Below, piece by piece: positions 1-7,290 of a DNA stretch of 34,466 nucleotides. Numbering within the stretch: position 1 is the first letter of the stretch; each line of letters opens with the position of its first letter. Below the pieces are notes generated by a model, which was given only the letters and a program-made list of their open reading frames with translations, had not been told where the DNA came from and ran no database searches. Source of the stretch: UBA2100 sp964399345 (GTDB lineage Bacteria; Patescibacteriota; Minisyncoccia; Phycocordibacterales; UBA2100); NCBI GenBank assembly GCA_964399345.1, contig CAYNQE010000007.1, positions 1 through 34,466 on the forward strand. Direction: 5' to 3'. Both the position numbers and the translations under genes were made by a program.

Positions 1-21
1 ACTTAAGTGATGTATGCAAAA

Positions 22-414
22 TTATGCACCTAGACCGAAGCCTTGGTATGCAAGATATGCTCCAACAACTACAGCAACCATTCCTGCCAAAACTGCCATG
101 TTGCGGTTTTTAGCAAATCGTCGCGCTTTGTTCATAACCATTTTTGGTACGAAGAAAAGCATTACTCCCTTAATTAGCATTGCCCAACCAACAAGAGTTG
201 GTACGACACGCCATGTTGCTTCCCACACGTTGTGGTTGAGAACAATTAGGAGACCTAAGATGGTTAGCATCGCCCCTAGGACGTATAGCATAGACTTGTG
301 ATTACTCATGTCAGCAACAACATTCATAACGAATTTACGCTGAGTTAGAATAACTAGACCTTCTAGAAGAAGATACAAACCAATTACTTGTGCAAGTAGT
401 AGTGAAAATTCCAT
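22..414 (-). CDS. Small four-helix integral membrane protein, function unknown
   Basis: The 130-residue product has four hydrophobic segments, at roughly residues 4-24, 42-60, 70-90 and 107-127. Short basic loops lie between them (for example the KARRFAKNR stretch before helix 4). No catalytic motif is visible and I do not recognise the family beyond small multi-pass membrane proteins common in Patescibacteria. The gene stands alone, facing away from the tRNA-His gene. A TAGTAT -10-like box (422-427 on this strand) ends 7 bases before the ATG and there is no Shine-Dalgarno sequence, matching the leaderless pattern of other core genes here. The gene is real with good confidence; its function is open. 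Confidence 0.75.
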   Translation of the reverse strand: MEFSLLLAQVIGLYLLLEGLVILTQRKFVMNVVADMSNHKSMLYVLGAMLTILGLLIVLNHNVWEATWRVVPTLVGWAMLIKGVMLFFVPKMVMNKARRFAKNRNMAVLAGMVAVVVGAYLAYQGFGLGA

Positions 415-504
415 ATTACTTATACTATTGATAATACTCTAAGTGTACCCCTTTGAGAGAGACTTATTTGCATTTATCAAGTATTGGTGTGGATTACTGT
501 TTTG

Positions 505-576
505 GGCGGCTATCGGGATTTGAACCCGAACTGACTCCTCCACAAGGAGTAGTGCTACCATTACACCATAGTCGCC
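505..576 (-). tRNA. tRNA-His (GTG anticodon)
   Basis: The reverse complement folds as a cloverleaf. The seven-base anticodon loop TTGTGGA contains GTG, and the T-loop is TTCAAAT between CGGG/CCCG. The extra G at position -1 (base 576) faces C73 (base 505), the identity pair of bacterial tRNA-His. The acceptor stem has one mismatch, A4 opposite C69. The CCA end is not encoded. Confidence 0.93.
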
Positions 577-632
577 ATATTGTGTGCTTTCGCACCCGCT
601 ATATATACCAAATTTTACCTTATTTTGCGAGC

Positions 633-1181
633 TTATATATACTCAGGCGGTTTCTCTTCTACGTTTCCATTGTGGTTCACAAACCGCACAAGTGCGTATA
701 GCAAAGAAGAAAGTCTGTTTGCATAAGTAAGAGTGTTTTTTGAAACAGATCCATCTGAAATCAATCTTCTCTCCGCCCTTCTTGAAACAGCACGAGTAAT
801 ATCAAGACGAGAGGAAAGTTCATTCCCTCCGGGAATTAAAAAACTAACTATCTTTGGAAGTTTTCCTTCAATGGTTTCTATTAAAAACTCCATATCTTTT
901 ATAGACTCTTCTGGAATCCCCTTTTCAGCGCCAACCAACTCCGCCTGAATTGTAAAAAGATGGTTTTGTACGTCTAATAAAATATCACTAGTTCTTCGCT
1001 CGTTTATAAGCCAGTCGATTCCGCAAGCCACCTTACACCAACCAACAAAGGTATTTAACTCGTCTACCGTACCTAGTGCTTCAAAAATACTCTCGTCCTT
1101 AGCCAGTCTTTCTCCAGTGAATAGTCCAGATTTTCCGCCGTCTCCTTTTCCTGTGTAAAGCACCATTGTGTGAGTATACAT
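633..1181 (-). CDS. ATP:cob(I)alamin adenosyltransferase, PduO type
   Basis: The 182-residue product has the PduO-type signature in order. The N-terminal YTGKGDGGKSGLF segment is the ATP-binding loop, GTVDELNTFVGW follows near residue 36, and FLIPGGNELSS...RAVSRRAERR lies near 115-140. In the family this enzyme transfers the adenosyl group of ATP to reduced cobalamin, giving coenzyme B12. Length matches the family (about 180-200 residues). The start at 1181 is favoured by GGAG 8 bases upstream of the ATG; an internal ATG five codons in (MVLYTG) is the alternative. No B12 biosynthesis or B12-dependent enzyme is seen nearby, so the substrate would have to be salvaged. Confidence 0.87.
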   Translation of the reverse strand: MYTHTMVLYTGKGDGGKSGLFTGERLAKDESIFEALGTVDELNTFVGWCKVACGIDWLINERRTSDILLDVQNHLFTIQAELVGAEKGIPEESIKDMEFLIETIEGKLPKIVSFLIPGGNELSSRLDITRAVSRRAERRLISDGSVSKNTLTYANRLSSLLYALVRFVNHNGNVEEKPPEYI

Positions 1182-1243
1182 TTTCTTGACTCCAGAGTAA
1201 AAAGAAGGCTAACTGTTACCAGAAACTATTAAAGGGGTGTCCG

Positions 1244-1897
1244 ATGACACATTCGCACGCACAACACTATCCCACGTGCACACAGCCAGAAGTATGCTGG
1301 TGCGAAGTGAGGCGTCTGTCTTCGGTACTTGCAATAACGGGACTGATTCTTGTTATTCAATTACCAGGCGCTTACCTGGTGGGATCTTTTTCTCTACTTG
1401 CTGATTCGGCTCATGTTTCGCTCGATGGACTAACAATAATGCTTGCATTGTTAGTTGGACTCTCGGTGAGATATAAGATTGGCAACCAAACTGTAGTTCG
1501 CGATACTGGTTTTTGGATTAGCGTTGCTCTTTTAGGAGCATCTGCAGTATGGATTACCTATGAAGCTGTTGGTAGATTTTTAGACGATGGTCAAGTCATT
1601 GGCGAGGGAGTGATCTTGATCGCCTCAATAGGCGGTTTGTTGAATTTCTGGCAAACAAGAATTCTTCATCATGTGCATCATGATCATCATCGTGATATAA
1701 GACGTACGCTCCCTGCACACTTCAAAGCAGACATGCTTAACAATGCTGCAATAGCAGTTGGAGGCGTTGGCATCTTAATAACAGGATGGGGCTGGATTGA
1801 CATAGCCTTGTCAGCCTACGTAGTTTACTATCTGATAAAACAGATTTGGAAACTCGCAAGGAATCCAGAAGCACGAACGTCCGTTCACGATCATTAA
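1244..1897 (+). CDS. Cation diffusion facilitator transporter, short form (Zn-type site)
   Basis: This 217-residue membrane protein has the cation diffusion facilitator core: about six hydrophobic helices, the GSFSLLADSAHVSLDG signature in helix 2, and HFKADMLNN in helix 5. Both helices carry HxxxD, so the four-ligand zinc site of CDF exporters is intact. A His-rich loop (HHVHHDHHRD, near residue 145) separates helices 4 and 5, and the N-terminus is also His/Cys rich. The usual C-terminal cytoplasmic dimerisation domain of about 80-90 residues is missing; the protein ends soon after helix 6. An AAAGGGG stretch about 5 bases before the ATG is a good ribosome-binding site, unlike the leaderless neighbours. 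Substrate (Zn, possibly Co or Fe) is inferred from the family. Confidence 0.85.
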   Translation: MTHSHAQHYPTCTQPEVCWCEVRRLSSVLAITGLILVIQLPGAYLVGSFSLLADSAHVSLDGLTIMLALLVGLSVRYKIGNQTVVRDTGFWISVALLGASAVWITYEAVGRFLDDGQVIGEGVILIASIGGLLNFWQTRILHHVHHDHHRDIRRTLPAHFKADMLNNAAIAVGGVGILITGWGWIDIALSAYVVYYLIKQIWKLARNPEARTSVHDH

Positions 1898-1900
1898 AAA

Positions 1901-1940
1901 CGCTCTGCGCCACTATTATTTTGGCGCAGAGTATTCTTTT
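1901..1940 (+). terminator. Intrinsic terminator shared by convergent genes
   Basis: A 9-bp stem (CTCTGCGCC at 1903-1911 with GGCGCAGAG at 1923-1931) is followed on the plus strand by a T-rich run. It ends the CDF transporter transcript. The loop holds the stop codon of the convergent small gene at 1916-2074. Confidence 0.8.
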
Positions 1941-2074
1941 TGCTCTCCGTGTTTTCCGTCTAGGCACTCGCAAGCAGTTAGAGATAGTCCATGTTTAGGG
2001 CACTCTTCTGCACCACAAACGCCTGCCTCGGACGATTCTCCTTTACAACCTCCTGTACAAATATAATGAATCAT
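1916..2074 (-). CDS. Small Cys/His-rich protein, probably metal-binding
   Basis: This 52-residue ORF reads MIHYICTGGCKGE and continues through GVCGAEECPKH, LTACECLDGKH to SAPK. It has six cysteines in three pairs (CTGGC, CGAEEC, CEC) plus histidines in CPKHG and DGKH, a spacing typical of small zinc-ribbon-like proteins. I recall similar short proteins as conserved hypotheticals in Parcubacteria genomes, but no function is known to me. No strong Shine-Dalgarno is seen (only AAAGA before the ATG). The gene converges on the CDF metal transporter and shares its terminator. A metal-related role is suggestive only. Confidence 0.75.
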   Translation of the reverse strand: MIHYICTGGCKGESSEAGVCGAEECPKHGLSLTACECLDGKHGEQKEYSAPK

Positions 2075-2105
2075 TCTTTGAGTATATCAATTTAAATACT
2101 ATTTG

Positions 2106-2187
2106 TGCTCAGGAGAGGACTTGAACCTCCAAACCCTAAGGCACTGGTACCTCATACCAGCGTGTTTACCAATTTCACCACCTGAGC
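2106..2187 (-). tRNA. tRNA-Leu (GAG anticodon)
   Basis: The reverse complement is a class II tRNA of 82 nt with a long variable arm. Acceptor stem GCTCAGG pairs with CCTGAGC, discriminator A. The anticodon stem CTGGT/ACCAG encloses loop ATGAGGT, anticodon GAG. No encoded CCA. Confidence 0.92.
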
Positions 2188-2202
2188 TTAGAAAAAGTTT
2201 AA

Positions 2203-2226
2203 CAAAAAAGGCGCCTTAGCGCCCCT
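2203..2226 (-). terminator. Intrinsic terminator after rplS
   Basis: On the minus strand a GGCGC/GCGCC stem with a four-base loop is followed by a run of T residues, just after the rplS stop codon. Confidence 0.75.
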
Positions 2227-2229
2227 TTG

Positions 2230-2823
2230 TTATTCTTCTTTCTTTTCTTCCTCCTCTACTGGTGCCTCCTCTTTTTCTTCAACAACCTCTTCTGTAACTT
2301 CTTCTACTTTCTCTTCTTCAGTTGATTCTTCTACCTTCTCTTCTTCCTCTGGAGCTTTTTCTTCTTTCTCTGCTCGCTTCTCTTCTTCTTCTAGTCGTAC
2401 ATTTTCTTCTTTTTCAGCTACTTTTCTCTCTGCCTCAAGTTCTGCAGACCCCTTAGTTGAAACATTCATCATTTTAGTTCGACGAAGTAGTCGTTTAACT
2501 TCTCGAGCAACCTTATCTCTAATGAAGTAGATCTTTGCGTGACGAACCTTAGCTCTTTTCACAATTTCAATCTTATCAATTGATGGTGAGTATAGTGGAA
2601 AAATCTTTTCCACTCCTACCCCACTTGAAACCTTTCGTACTGTAAATGTACCTCCTGCTTCGTTTCCGTGTTTACGCGCTAGAACCAATCCTTCAAATGC
2701 TTGAAGTCTTGTCTTTCCTTTTTCTTCAATTTTTAACCACACGCGAACAGTATCTCCTGCTTTAATACCAAGATTTGCTCTTTCTTCCATGTTCACTGGG
2801 CTTGTATCTACTTTGTTTATCAT
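2230..2823 (-). CDS. rplS: Ribosomal protein bL19 with long acidic C-terminal extension
   Basis: The first ~110 residues are bL19, a 50S protein at the 30S-50S interface: AGDTVRVWLKI, RLQAFEGLVLARK, FTVRKVSSGVGVEKIFPLYSP and VRHAKIYFIRDKV are the family blocks. Residues from ~120 to 197 are an added low-complexity tail of Glu, Lys and Val (repeats such as EEEEKVEESTEEEKVEEVTEE), about 75 residues beyond the usual bL19 end. I chose the ATG at 2823: upstream in-frame codons only offer a TTG at 2862 that overlaps the preceding gene, and the protein from 2823 aligns with the normal N-terminus. It lies 31 bp downstream of the rluD-like gene, probably in one transcript. Confidence 0.92.
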   Translation of the reverse strand: MINKVDTSPVNMEERANLGIKAGDTVRVWLKIEEKGKTRLQAFEGLVLARKHGNEAGGTFTVRKVSSGVGVEKIFPLYSPSIDKIEIVKRAKVRHAKIYFIRDKVAREVKRLLRRTKMMNVSTKGSAELEAERKVAEKEENVRLEEEEKRAEKEEKAPEEEEKVEESTEEEKVEEVTEEVVEEKEEAPVEEEEKKEE

Positions 2824-2854
2824 ATTGGGCGAAACTGTATCATGTAGAAGTGTT

Positions 2855-3571
2855 CTAAGCAATCTCTAAAGCGCTTTTAAAGTCTTCCGGCAGTGGCGCT
2901 TCAAACTCTTCTACCTCTCCACCGGGTAATTCTACAGTTAACTTACTAGCGTGAAGTGCCAACCTATTAAATCCTAGAGCACATTCCCTTTTTGGGGCGT
3001 AGAGACTATCACACACAATGGGGTGGTGTATTGCCTTTAAATGCACTCGTAGTTGGTGCGTACGTCCAGTTTTAGGCATAAGACGTATATATGTATACAC
3101 CTTACTTCCAAAAGGAACTTCTTTAAGAGTCTCCCATAGGGTAATGGCCTCCCTTTGAACTCCGCGACTTCCGGGTTGTGCGGACCATCTCCTAAAATCA
3201 GACTTACTTTTCCCAATAGGTCTATCAATTTCTCCCTCTTCTTCTTTAAAATGATCATGTGCAAATGCAAGATATTCCTTTTTTACTTCTCTTTCTTTAA
3301 ATTGCTCTTTAAGAAATTCGTAAGTGTCTTGGTTTTTAGCAACAATCATAACCCCACTAGTATCGCGATCGAGTCGGTGAACAATACCAGGACGTGGAAT
3401 TTCTTTCCAAGGCTCCCCTACATTTTCAATCTCTGGATAGTTGTTGATAAGCCAGTCTGAGAGTGTTTTCTCTTCTGTTCTTCCGTCACCGTGGACTACT
3501 AAACCTGCTGGTTTGTTTAAAACCAGAACGTTTTCGTCTTCGAATATTATTGTTATCTTATCCATACCCAT
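2855..3571 (-). CDS. RluA/RluD-family RNA pseudouridine synthase
   Basis: This 238-residue enzyme has the RluA-family catalytic block HRLDRDTSG with Asp68 as nucleophile, preceded by VLVLNKPAGLVVH. It also has the C-terminal PKTGRTHQLRVHLK motif of this superfamily. It isomerises uridine to pseudouridine in rRNA or tRNA; which positions cannot be read from sequence. There is no S4 domain, so it resembles RluA/RluC catalytic-only forms more than full RluD (about 320 residues). The start at 3571 is supported by a TAGTAT box (3578-3583) ending 6 bases before the ATG, the leaderless spacing seen elsewhere in this window. rplS follows. Confidence 0.9.
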   Translation of the reverse strand: MGMDKITIIFEDENVLVLNKPAGLVVHGDGRTEEKTLSDWLINNYPEIENVGEPWKEIPRPGIVHRLDRDTSGVMIVAKNQDTYEFLKEQFKEREVKKEYLAFAHDHFKEEEGEIDRPIGKSKSDFRRWSAQPGSRGVQREAITLWETLKEVPFGSKVYTYIRLMPKTGRTHQLRVHLKAIHHPIVCDSLYAPKRECALGFNRLALHASKLTVELPGGEVEEFEAPLPEDFKSALEIA

Positions 3572-3598
3572 TGAAATATACTAAAGTCTGTATATAAT
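3571..3598 (+). promoter_or_regulatory. Promoter of tRNA-Val
   Basis: TTGAAA (3571-3576), a 16-base spacer and a perfect TATAAT (3593-3598) lie 10 bases before the tRNA-Val gene. The -35 hexamer overlaps the start codon of the divergent pseudouridine synthase gene. Confidence 0.8.
3578..3583 (-). promoter_or_regulatory. -10 box of leaderless pseudouridine synthase gene
   Basis: TAGTAT on the minus strand, then six bases (ATTTCA), then the ATG at 3571. No Shine-Dalgarno is present. It lies inside the spacer of the divergent tRNA-Val promoter, so the two promoters overlap. Confidence 0.55.
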
Positions 3599-3608
3599 GC
3601 CACCATCG

Positions 3609-3681
3609 GGCGTTTAGCTCAGTTGGCTAGAGCAACTCGTTTACACCGAGTAGGCCAGGGGTTCGAGTCCCTTAACGCCCA
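3609..3681 (+). tRNA. tRNA-Val (TAC anticodon)
   Basis: Cloverleaf with acceptor GGGCGTT/AACGCCC, discriminator A, and anticodon stem ACTCG/CGAGT enclosing TTTACAC, anticodon TAC. CCA is not encoded. Confidence 0.95.
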
Positions 3682-3689
3682 CCCGATAT

Positions 3690-3723
3690 ACAAAACCACC
3701 CTCTTGGGTGGTTTTGTAATTTT
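3690..3723. terminator. Hairpin terminator between convergent tRNA-Val and tRNA-Arg
   Basis: A 12-bp perfect stem (3690-3701 with 3706-3717, core AACCACCC/GGGTGGTT) with loop TCTT. The plus side is followed by AATTTT; the minus side has TTTTGTATAT. It probably ends both tRNA transcripts. Confidence 0.75.
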
Positions 3724-3724
3724 G

Positions 3725-3796
3725 TGCTCCCACTAGGAGTCGAACCCAGATCGAGAGGATAGAAGCCTCTTGTTTTATCCATTAAACTATAGGAGC
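3725..3796 (-). tRNA. tRNA-Arg (TCT anticodon)
   Basis: The reverse complement has acceptor GCTCCTA paired with TGGGAGC (one G-U), discriminator A, and anticodon stem AGAGG/CCTCT with loop CTTCTAT, anticodon TCT, which reads AGA/AGG. No encoded CCA. Confidence 0.93.
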
Positions 3797-3817
3797 AATG
3801 GTGATACTGTAACGGTC

Positions 3818-4795
3818 TTAGAGCCTAGGGTCAATCAATCTCTTCCTCACAAACGGTGTAAGTACTGAGCGTATCGATTCTCGTATACCTACCAAATCGG
3901 AATATTCGTAAAAGAATATCGTTTTTTCCTCAGCAATAGTTGTTGGATCTTTTTTCTTCTCAAAGACAAAGAAAGAAAAAGACTCTGCAATATCCTCCCC
4001 CGCATCAGTGGATGCGTAGTCTGTTACAAAAGAACCTCCTCCTGCACCATCTTTCCAAAACATATTCCAAAAGGAATTAAAATATGAACTTTTATACAAA
4101 CACCCTTCTTCAACATAATGTTGTGCACAATCACTCTCACCCACTTCTTCATTAAGTTGTGATGAATTTAAAGTTAATATGTGTGCAAATTCATGAACCA
4201 AGGTAAACACCATCTCTTTTTCACTTTCCCTTAAAACATCTACGTTAACAAACATGTCCCACTTATCCGTATCCGTCTTTTCAACGTATGCTGCAGTGTC
4301 TCCATCAACTTCACTGTATATAACAAGTCGATTTAAATAATTATCGGAAAATTTATCCGGAGAGATGCCTGCAAGCCACTTTCTAATCTTAATATGAGCG
4401 TCATTCTCAGTACCTTCAGTTAAAACAAAGACTTCTCCTTTTTCTAGTGAATATGAAACCTCAACCTGCTCTTCCAGTTCTTGAACATCTCCATCAAACT
4501 CCTGGAAGTCTTGTGAAAAACTAAAGTACTCATCTCCTAAAAGGCCCAGTTCTTTATCTATCTCTTCCTCTATGGCGATACATTCTTCCTCCGTATCACA
4601 TTCGAAGTAACATATACTGCTTTCTTCATCGTATTGTTCAAGTTCTGTACACTCATCTATACTTGAAACTTCTGTTTCGTAAACATATCCAGCCTCTTCA
4701 TCATAAAAATACAAATCTTCATCCGTACTAGGTGTAAAGAAAAAAATATATCCGAGTATCCCTAAAGGAATTAATATATAAAGAAGTTTCTTCAT
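3818..4795 (-). CDS. Membrane-anchored HExxH zinc metalloprotease, last gene of the pilus operon
   Basis: The 325-residue protein starts MKKLLYILIPLGILGYIFFF, a signal anchor with no obvious cleavage site. A very acidic region with several cysteines follows. LVHEFAHILTL carries HExxH (His201, Glu202, His205), and a downstream EDIAESF block offers Glu271 as likely third zinc ligand, the gluzincin arrangement. It therefore looks like an extracytoplasmic zinc endopeptidase; substrate unknown. I chose the ATG at 4795, one base after the previous stop, because AGGA lies 7 bases upstream; the longer reading starts with TTG. It is the fifth gene after pilM-pilN-pilO and a one-helix protein. I do not recognise a named family. 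Confidence 0.78.
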   Translation of the reverse strand: MKKLLYILIPLGILGYIFFFTPSTDEDLYFYDEEAGYVYETEVSSIDECTELEQYDEESSICYFECDTEEECIAIEEEIDKELGLLGDEYFSFSQDFQEFDGDVQELEEQVEVSYSLEKGEVFVLTEGTENDAHIKIRKWLAGISPDKFSDNYLNRLVIYSEVDGDTAAYVEKTDTDKWDMFVNVDVLRESEKEMVFTLVHEFAHILTLNSSQLNEEVGESDCAQHYVEEGCLYKSSYFNSFWNMFWKDGAGGGSFVTDYASTDAGEDIAESFSFFVFEKKKDPTTIAEEKTIFFYEYSDLVGIRESIRSVLTPFVRKRLIDPRL

Positions 4796-4796
4796 A

Positions 4797-5126
4797 CTAT
4801 CTTCCTGGGTCAACAATTTCCGTAGGATTTAATCTCAACCTCTTAAATTCAATCTCCCTTATCTCGTAAGAATCCAAAACTTTCTGAAGATCAGCGGCTT
4901 TAACGGTGTCTACTGTGATTTCTATTTCTTTATCGACCTTTAGTGCAACTCTGGGAAATACAACCCAAGCTAAAACAACAGTAGAAAGTGCTATCAACAT
5001 CCCAAAAACTAACATCATATACCAATGAATAGCGTATCTTGGTGTTTTTTCAAGAACCTCAAAAAAGCTCTGTAAATATTTATACTGCCCTAAATATTTT
5101 TTTATTTTATACGTAATGGTTTTCAT
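4797..5126 (-). CDS. Single-pass membrane protein of the pilus operon
   Basis: 109 residues: a basic cytoplasmic N-terminus of ~35 residues, one transmembrane helix at about 36-59 (YMMLVFGMLIALSTVVLAWV), then a short extracytoplasmic domain rich in charged residues. It starts 2 bases after pilO. The topology resembles PilP/PilO-like accessory subunits of the type IV pilus alignment complex, but there is no lipobox and no convincing family match. Function is inferred from position only. Confidence 0.7.
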   Translation of the reverse strand: MKTITYKIKKYLGQYKYLQSFFEVLEKTPRYAIHWYMMLVFGMLIALSTVVLAWVVFPRVALKVDKEIEITVDTVKAADLQKVLDSYEIREIEFKRLRLNPTEIVDPGR

Positions 5127-5128
5127 AC

Positions 5129-5659
5129 TTATTCACTTATTTGTGTTACCACAACCTTGACCTCACCTATCCACGTACCCTCCTCTCTCTCTTGTGTTAG
5201 ACCAACTCCATCAACTGAAACAGCCCTCGGCATAGCCTCTAGCATTGCAAGAGCGTAAAAAATATCTTCCAGTTCGCCTGATACTCTTAGAGATATGCTA
5301 AGTGGCCTGATAAGACCGTCTTTATCTATCGGAATTCCAGACTCAACTGCAATAACTTCAATTGGCAGTCTTGCGTGATCACCTATTTCCTCAATATCAT
5401 CCAAAAAAGAAACTATTTCGTCTTCTTTTATAAAATACGTATCTAAAACCTCTCTCTGTGCTTGGATTTCTCTAACTGATCTTCTAACTACTTGTGCGTT
5501 TTCATTTGAAGATGCCCATAGCTCAGCCTTTGCTGATATAGTAGCAACGTTTTCTACGATAGATCGAACTTCCAAAAAGGACCACACGTACGCCGAGCCC
5601 ACAGCACTTAATAAAAGTGCACCTGCTGTAAGTAATATTAGTGGAGTAGTTTTGTTCAT
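5129..5659 (-). CDS. pilO: PilO-like type IV pilus alignment subunit
   Basis: 176 residues: a short cytoplasmic N-terminus, one transmembrane helix (~8-28), a coiled-coil-like stretch (~35-75) and a C-terminal ferredoxin-like region ending in alternating hydrophobic strands. Sequence identity to PilO is not strong; the call rests on topology, length (family about 180-210) and its place after pilM and pilN. In the family PilN and PilO form an inner-membrane dimer linking cytoplasmic PilM to the pilus machinery. Confidence 0.72.
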   Translation of the reverse strand: MNKTTPLILLTAGALLLSAVGSAYVWSFLEVRSIVENVATISAKAELWASSNENAQVVRRSVREIQAQREVLDTYFIKEDEIVSFLDDIEEIGDHARLPIEVIAVESGIPIDKDGLIRPLSISLRVSGELEDIFYALAMLEAMPRAVSVDGVGLTQEREEGTWIGEVKVVVTQISE

Positions 5660-5660
5660 A

Positions 5661-6197
5661 TTAGAATTTAACTACCAGAGAAAAGTTGATAATGTCGGTT
5701 CCTGCTAAATCAGAAACGGGAAAAGATACGTTATAAAAATCTTCATTCTTTCTAAGAGTTTGAACAAATGAATTCAGCGACGTACGGTCTAGTGCATCTC
5801 CTGAAACTCTAAGCTCGGGTCTTTCTTTTGAAGTTGAGTATGCAAATCCACTTATTATTATTGTATCGGCGTGCCCCTTCCAATCCTCAATTACTGTTTC
5901 TATAGCCTCCGTAGGATTTACTCGATCATTTTTAAGAAGATCTTCAATTTGTGTAGTTACTAATCTTGCTGTTTGTATAGCAGAATCCTGTTTTGCAGCC
6001 TCTCGAGTCTTCTCTTGGATTTCTTGCTGAATCATCGCTTCTTTTAGATCTTCTTGTGCTAAAAGATATGCTGGAAAAAGTGAAACCAAACCTATCATTA
6101 AAGAAATAGCTGCGATAAAAGAAAAGGTAGCGCCTACTCTAAGCCAATAGTTTATTTGCAGTTCCTTTCTGTCTTTAATTGGTAATACGTTTGTCAT
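5661..6197 (-). CDS. pilN: PilN-like type IV pilus assembly protein
   Basis: 178 residues with a short cytoplasmic N-terminus carrying NVLP near residue 3. This resembles the conserved N-terminal PilN motif that docks on PilM. A transmembrane helix (~20-47), a coiled coil (~48-90) and a C-terminal domain (LRVSGDALDRTSLNSFVQTL, then NFSLVVKF) follow. The gene starts one base after pilM, and the order M-N-O is the usual one. Identification is by context, motif and topology. Confidence 0.78.
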   Translation of the reverse strand: MTNVLPIKDRKELQINYWLRVGATFSFIAAISLMIGLVSLFPAYLLAQEDLKEAMIQQEIQEKTREAAKQDSAIQTARLVTTQIEDLLKNDRVNPTEAIETVIEDWKGHADTIIISGFAYSTSKERPELRVSGDALDRTSLNSFVQTLRKNEDFYNVSFPVSDLAGTDIINFSLVVKF

Positions 6198-6198
6198 A

Positions 6199-7284
6199 TT
6201 AATTTTGATCTCTTAAAAGAAGTCCTACTGCTGTTGCATAGCGCCAAGATACTACTCTTTCAACGCGAGGAATATGCTTATCTAAACTAAACATATTCTC
6301 CCAAACATTTCCCACTCTAACTGGCACCTTAAGTATTCCTGCAATGTGTTCAGTTAATCCTCTTAGGCCCACTCCTCCTCCACAGAGCAAGATTTTTTCA
6401 ATTCCAGCAATTCTGTTTCCCTCATCGTCTCGTCGTGTGTCCCAATATCTGTAGTGTCTTTGAATTTCGTTAATTAAAACGGTAGCTGTTTCTATAAATT
6501 CTTTGCACATCTCTTGATTTTCACAATTTGTGATTCCCTGTTCTAGTTTTATTAAGTTAGCCTCAACTTCTGAAACTCCCATGTGTTTTATAACAGACTC
6601 AGTGAAGGCCATTCCCCCAATTTTAACTGTCGTGCTAAATATGGGAGTTCTCCCTGAGGCAATAGTTATTCCTGTTCTTGCTCTACCAAAATCAATTATC
6701 ATCGATACTTGTTTTGTATTTTGAGGAATAAGTGCTCTTGCTATTGAGCTAGCCTCTAACTCAAAGCCAACTACTTCAAAACCGCTATTTTCAAAAGCTT
6801 CTTTATATCCTTCTATAACATTTTTAGGAAATACCGTGACACTAATCTCGGTAATATCCCCTTTTTCTCGTATAACACCATAATTAAAGACTGCATTATC
6901 CACCGGAATAGGCGCATGATCACTAAGTGAGAATTCTATAACCTGTAGCACTTCTTTTTTCGAATGAGCGGTCGGTACCTCTAGAGTATATAAATACACC
7001 AACTCTTCAGGTAATGAAACATTGGCAAACTTTCTCTTGTTTCTACTTTTTAATTCTTTTAAGGCAGTAGTTAGTCCTGGAATATCTTCAACCGCTCCTT
7101 CTACGATAACTCCCTTGGGCAATCTTACTGAATCAAAGACGTCTGGAATTAATCCTTTAGAAGAATATTCGGCATCAAGATATTTTATGGAGGTTTCCGA
7201 AATATCTATACCAGCGGCAGGCATAGAAAGGAACTTTGGCGGCGGAAATAGCGCTGCAACGGTGTTTATGTGCAGACCTTGCAT
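6199..7284 (-). CDS. pilM: PilM, actin-like cytoplasmic ATPase of type IV pilus
   Basis: The 361-residue protein has the actin-fold phosphate-1 motif AAGIDISETSIKYL, SMIIDFGRARTGITIA as second phosphate loop, and LLCGGGVGLRGLTEHIA as the adenosine motif, in the usual order. In the family PilM binds ATP and recruits PilN in the cytoplasm. Length fits (about 350). The first ~20 residues (MQGL...FPPPKFLSM) precede the core. The ATG at 7284 is supported by an extended -10 box ending 6 bases upstream; there is no Shine-Dalgarno. It heads the operon pilM-pilN-pilO-unknown-metalloprotease. Confidence 0.88.
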   Translation of the reverse strand: MQGLHINTVAALFPPPKFLSMPAAGIDISETSIKYLDAEYSSKGLIPDVFDSVRLPKGVIVEGAVEDIPGLTTALKELKSRNKRKFANVSLPEELVYLYTLEVPTAHSKKEVLQVIEFSLSDHAPIPVDNAVFNYGVIREKGDITEISVTVFPKNVIEGYKEAFENSGFEVVGFELEASSIARALIPQNTKQVSMIIDFGRARTGITIASGRTPIFSTTVKIGGMAFTESVIKHMGVSEVEANLIKLEQGITNCENQEMCKEFIETATVLINEIQRHYRYWDTRRDDEGNRIAGIEKILLCGGGVGLRGLTEHIAGILKVPVRVGNVWENMFSLDKHIPRVERVVSWRYATAVGLLLRDQN

Positions 7285-7290
7285 TAAATA

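Noticed and set aside
453..701. 82-codon plus-strand ORF over tRNA-His
   Set aside because: It runs through the tRNA gene antisense and has no ribosome-binding site or recognisable domain.
1737..1973. 78-codon minus-strand ORF opposite the CDF gene
   Set aside because: Shadow of the CDF coding frame; the real minus-strand gene here is the 52-aa Cys/His ORF in another frame.
2824..2862. Extended rplS start at a TTG codon (13 extra residues)
   Set aside because: The extra residues are unlike bL19, overlap the upstream gene, and the ATG at 2823 matches the family N-terminus.
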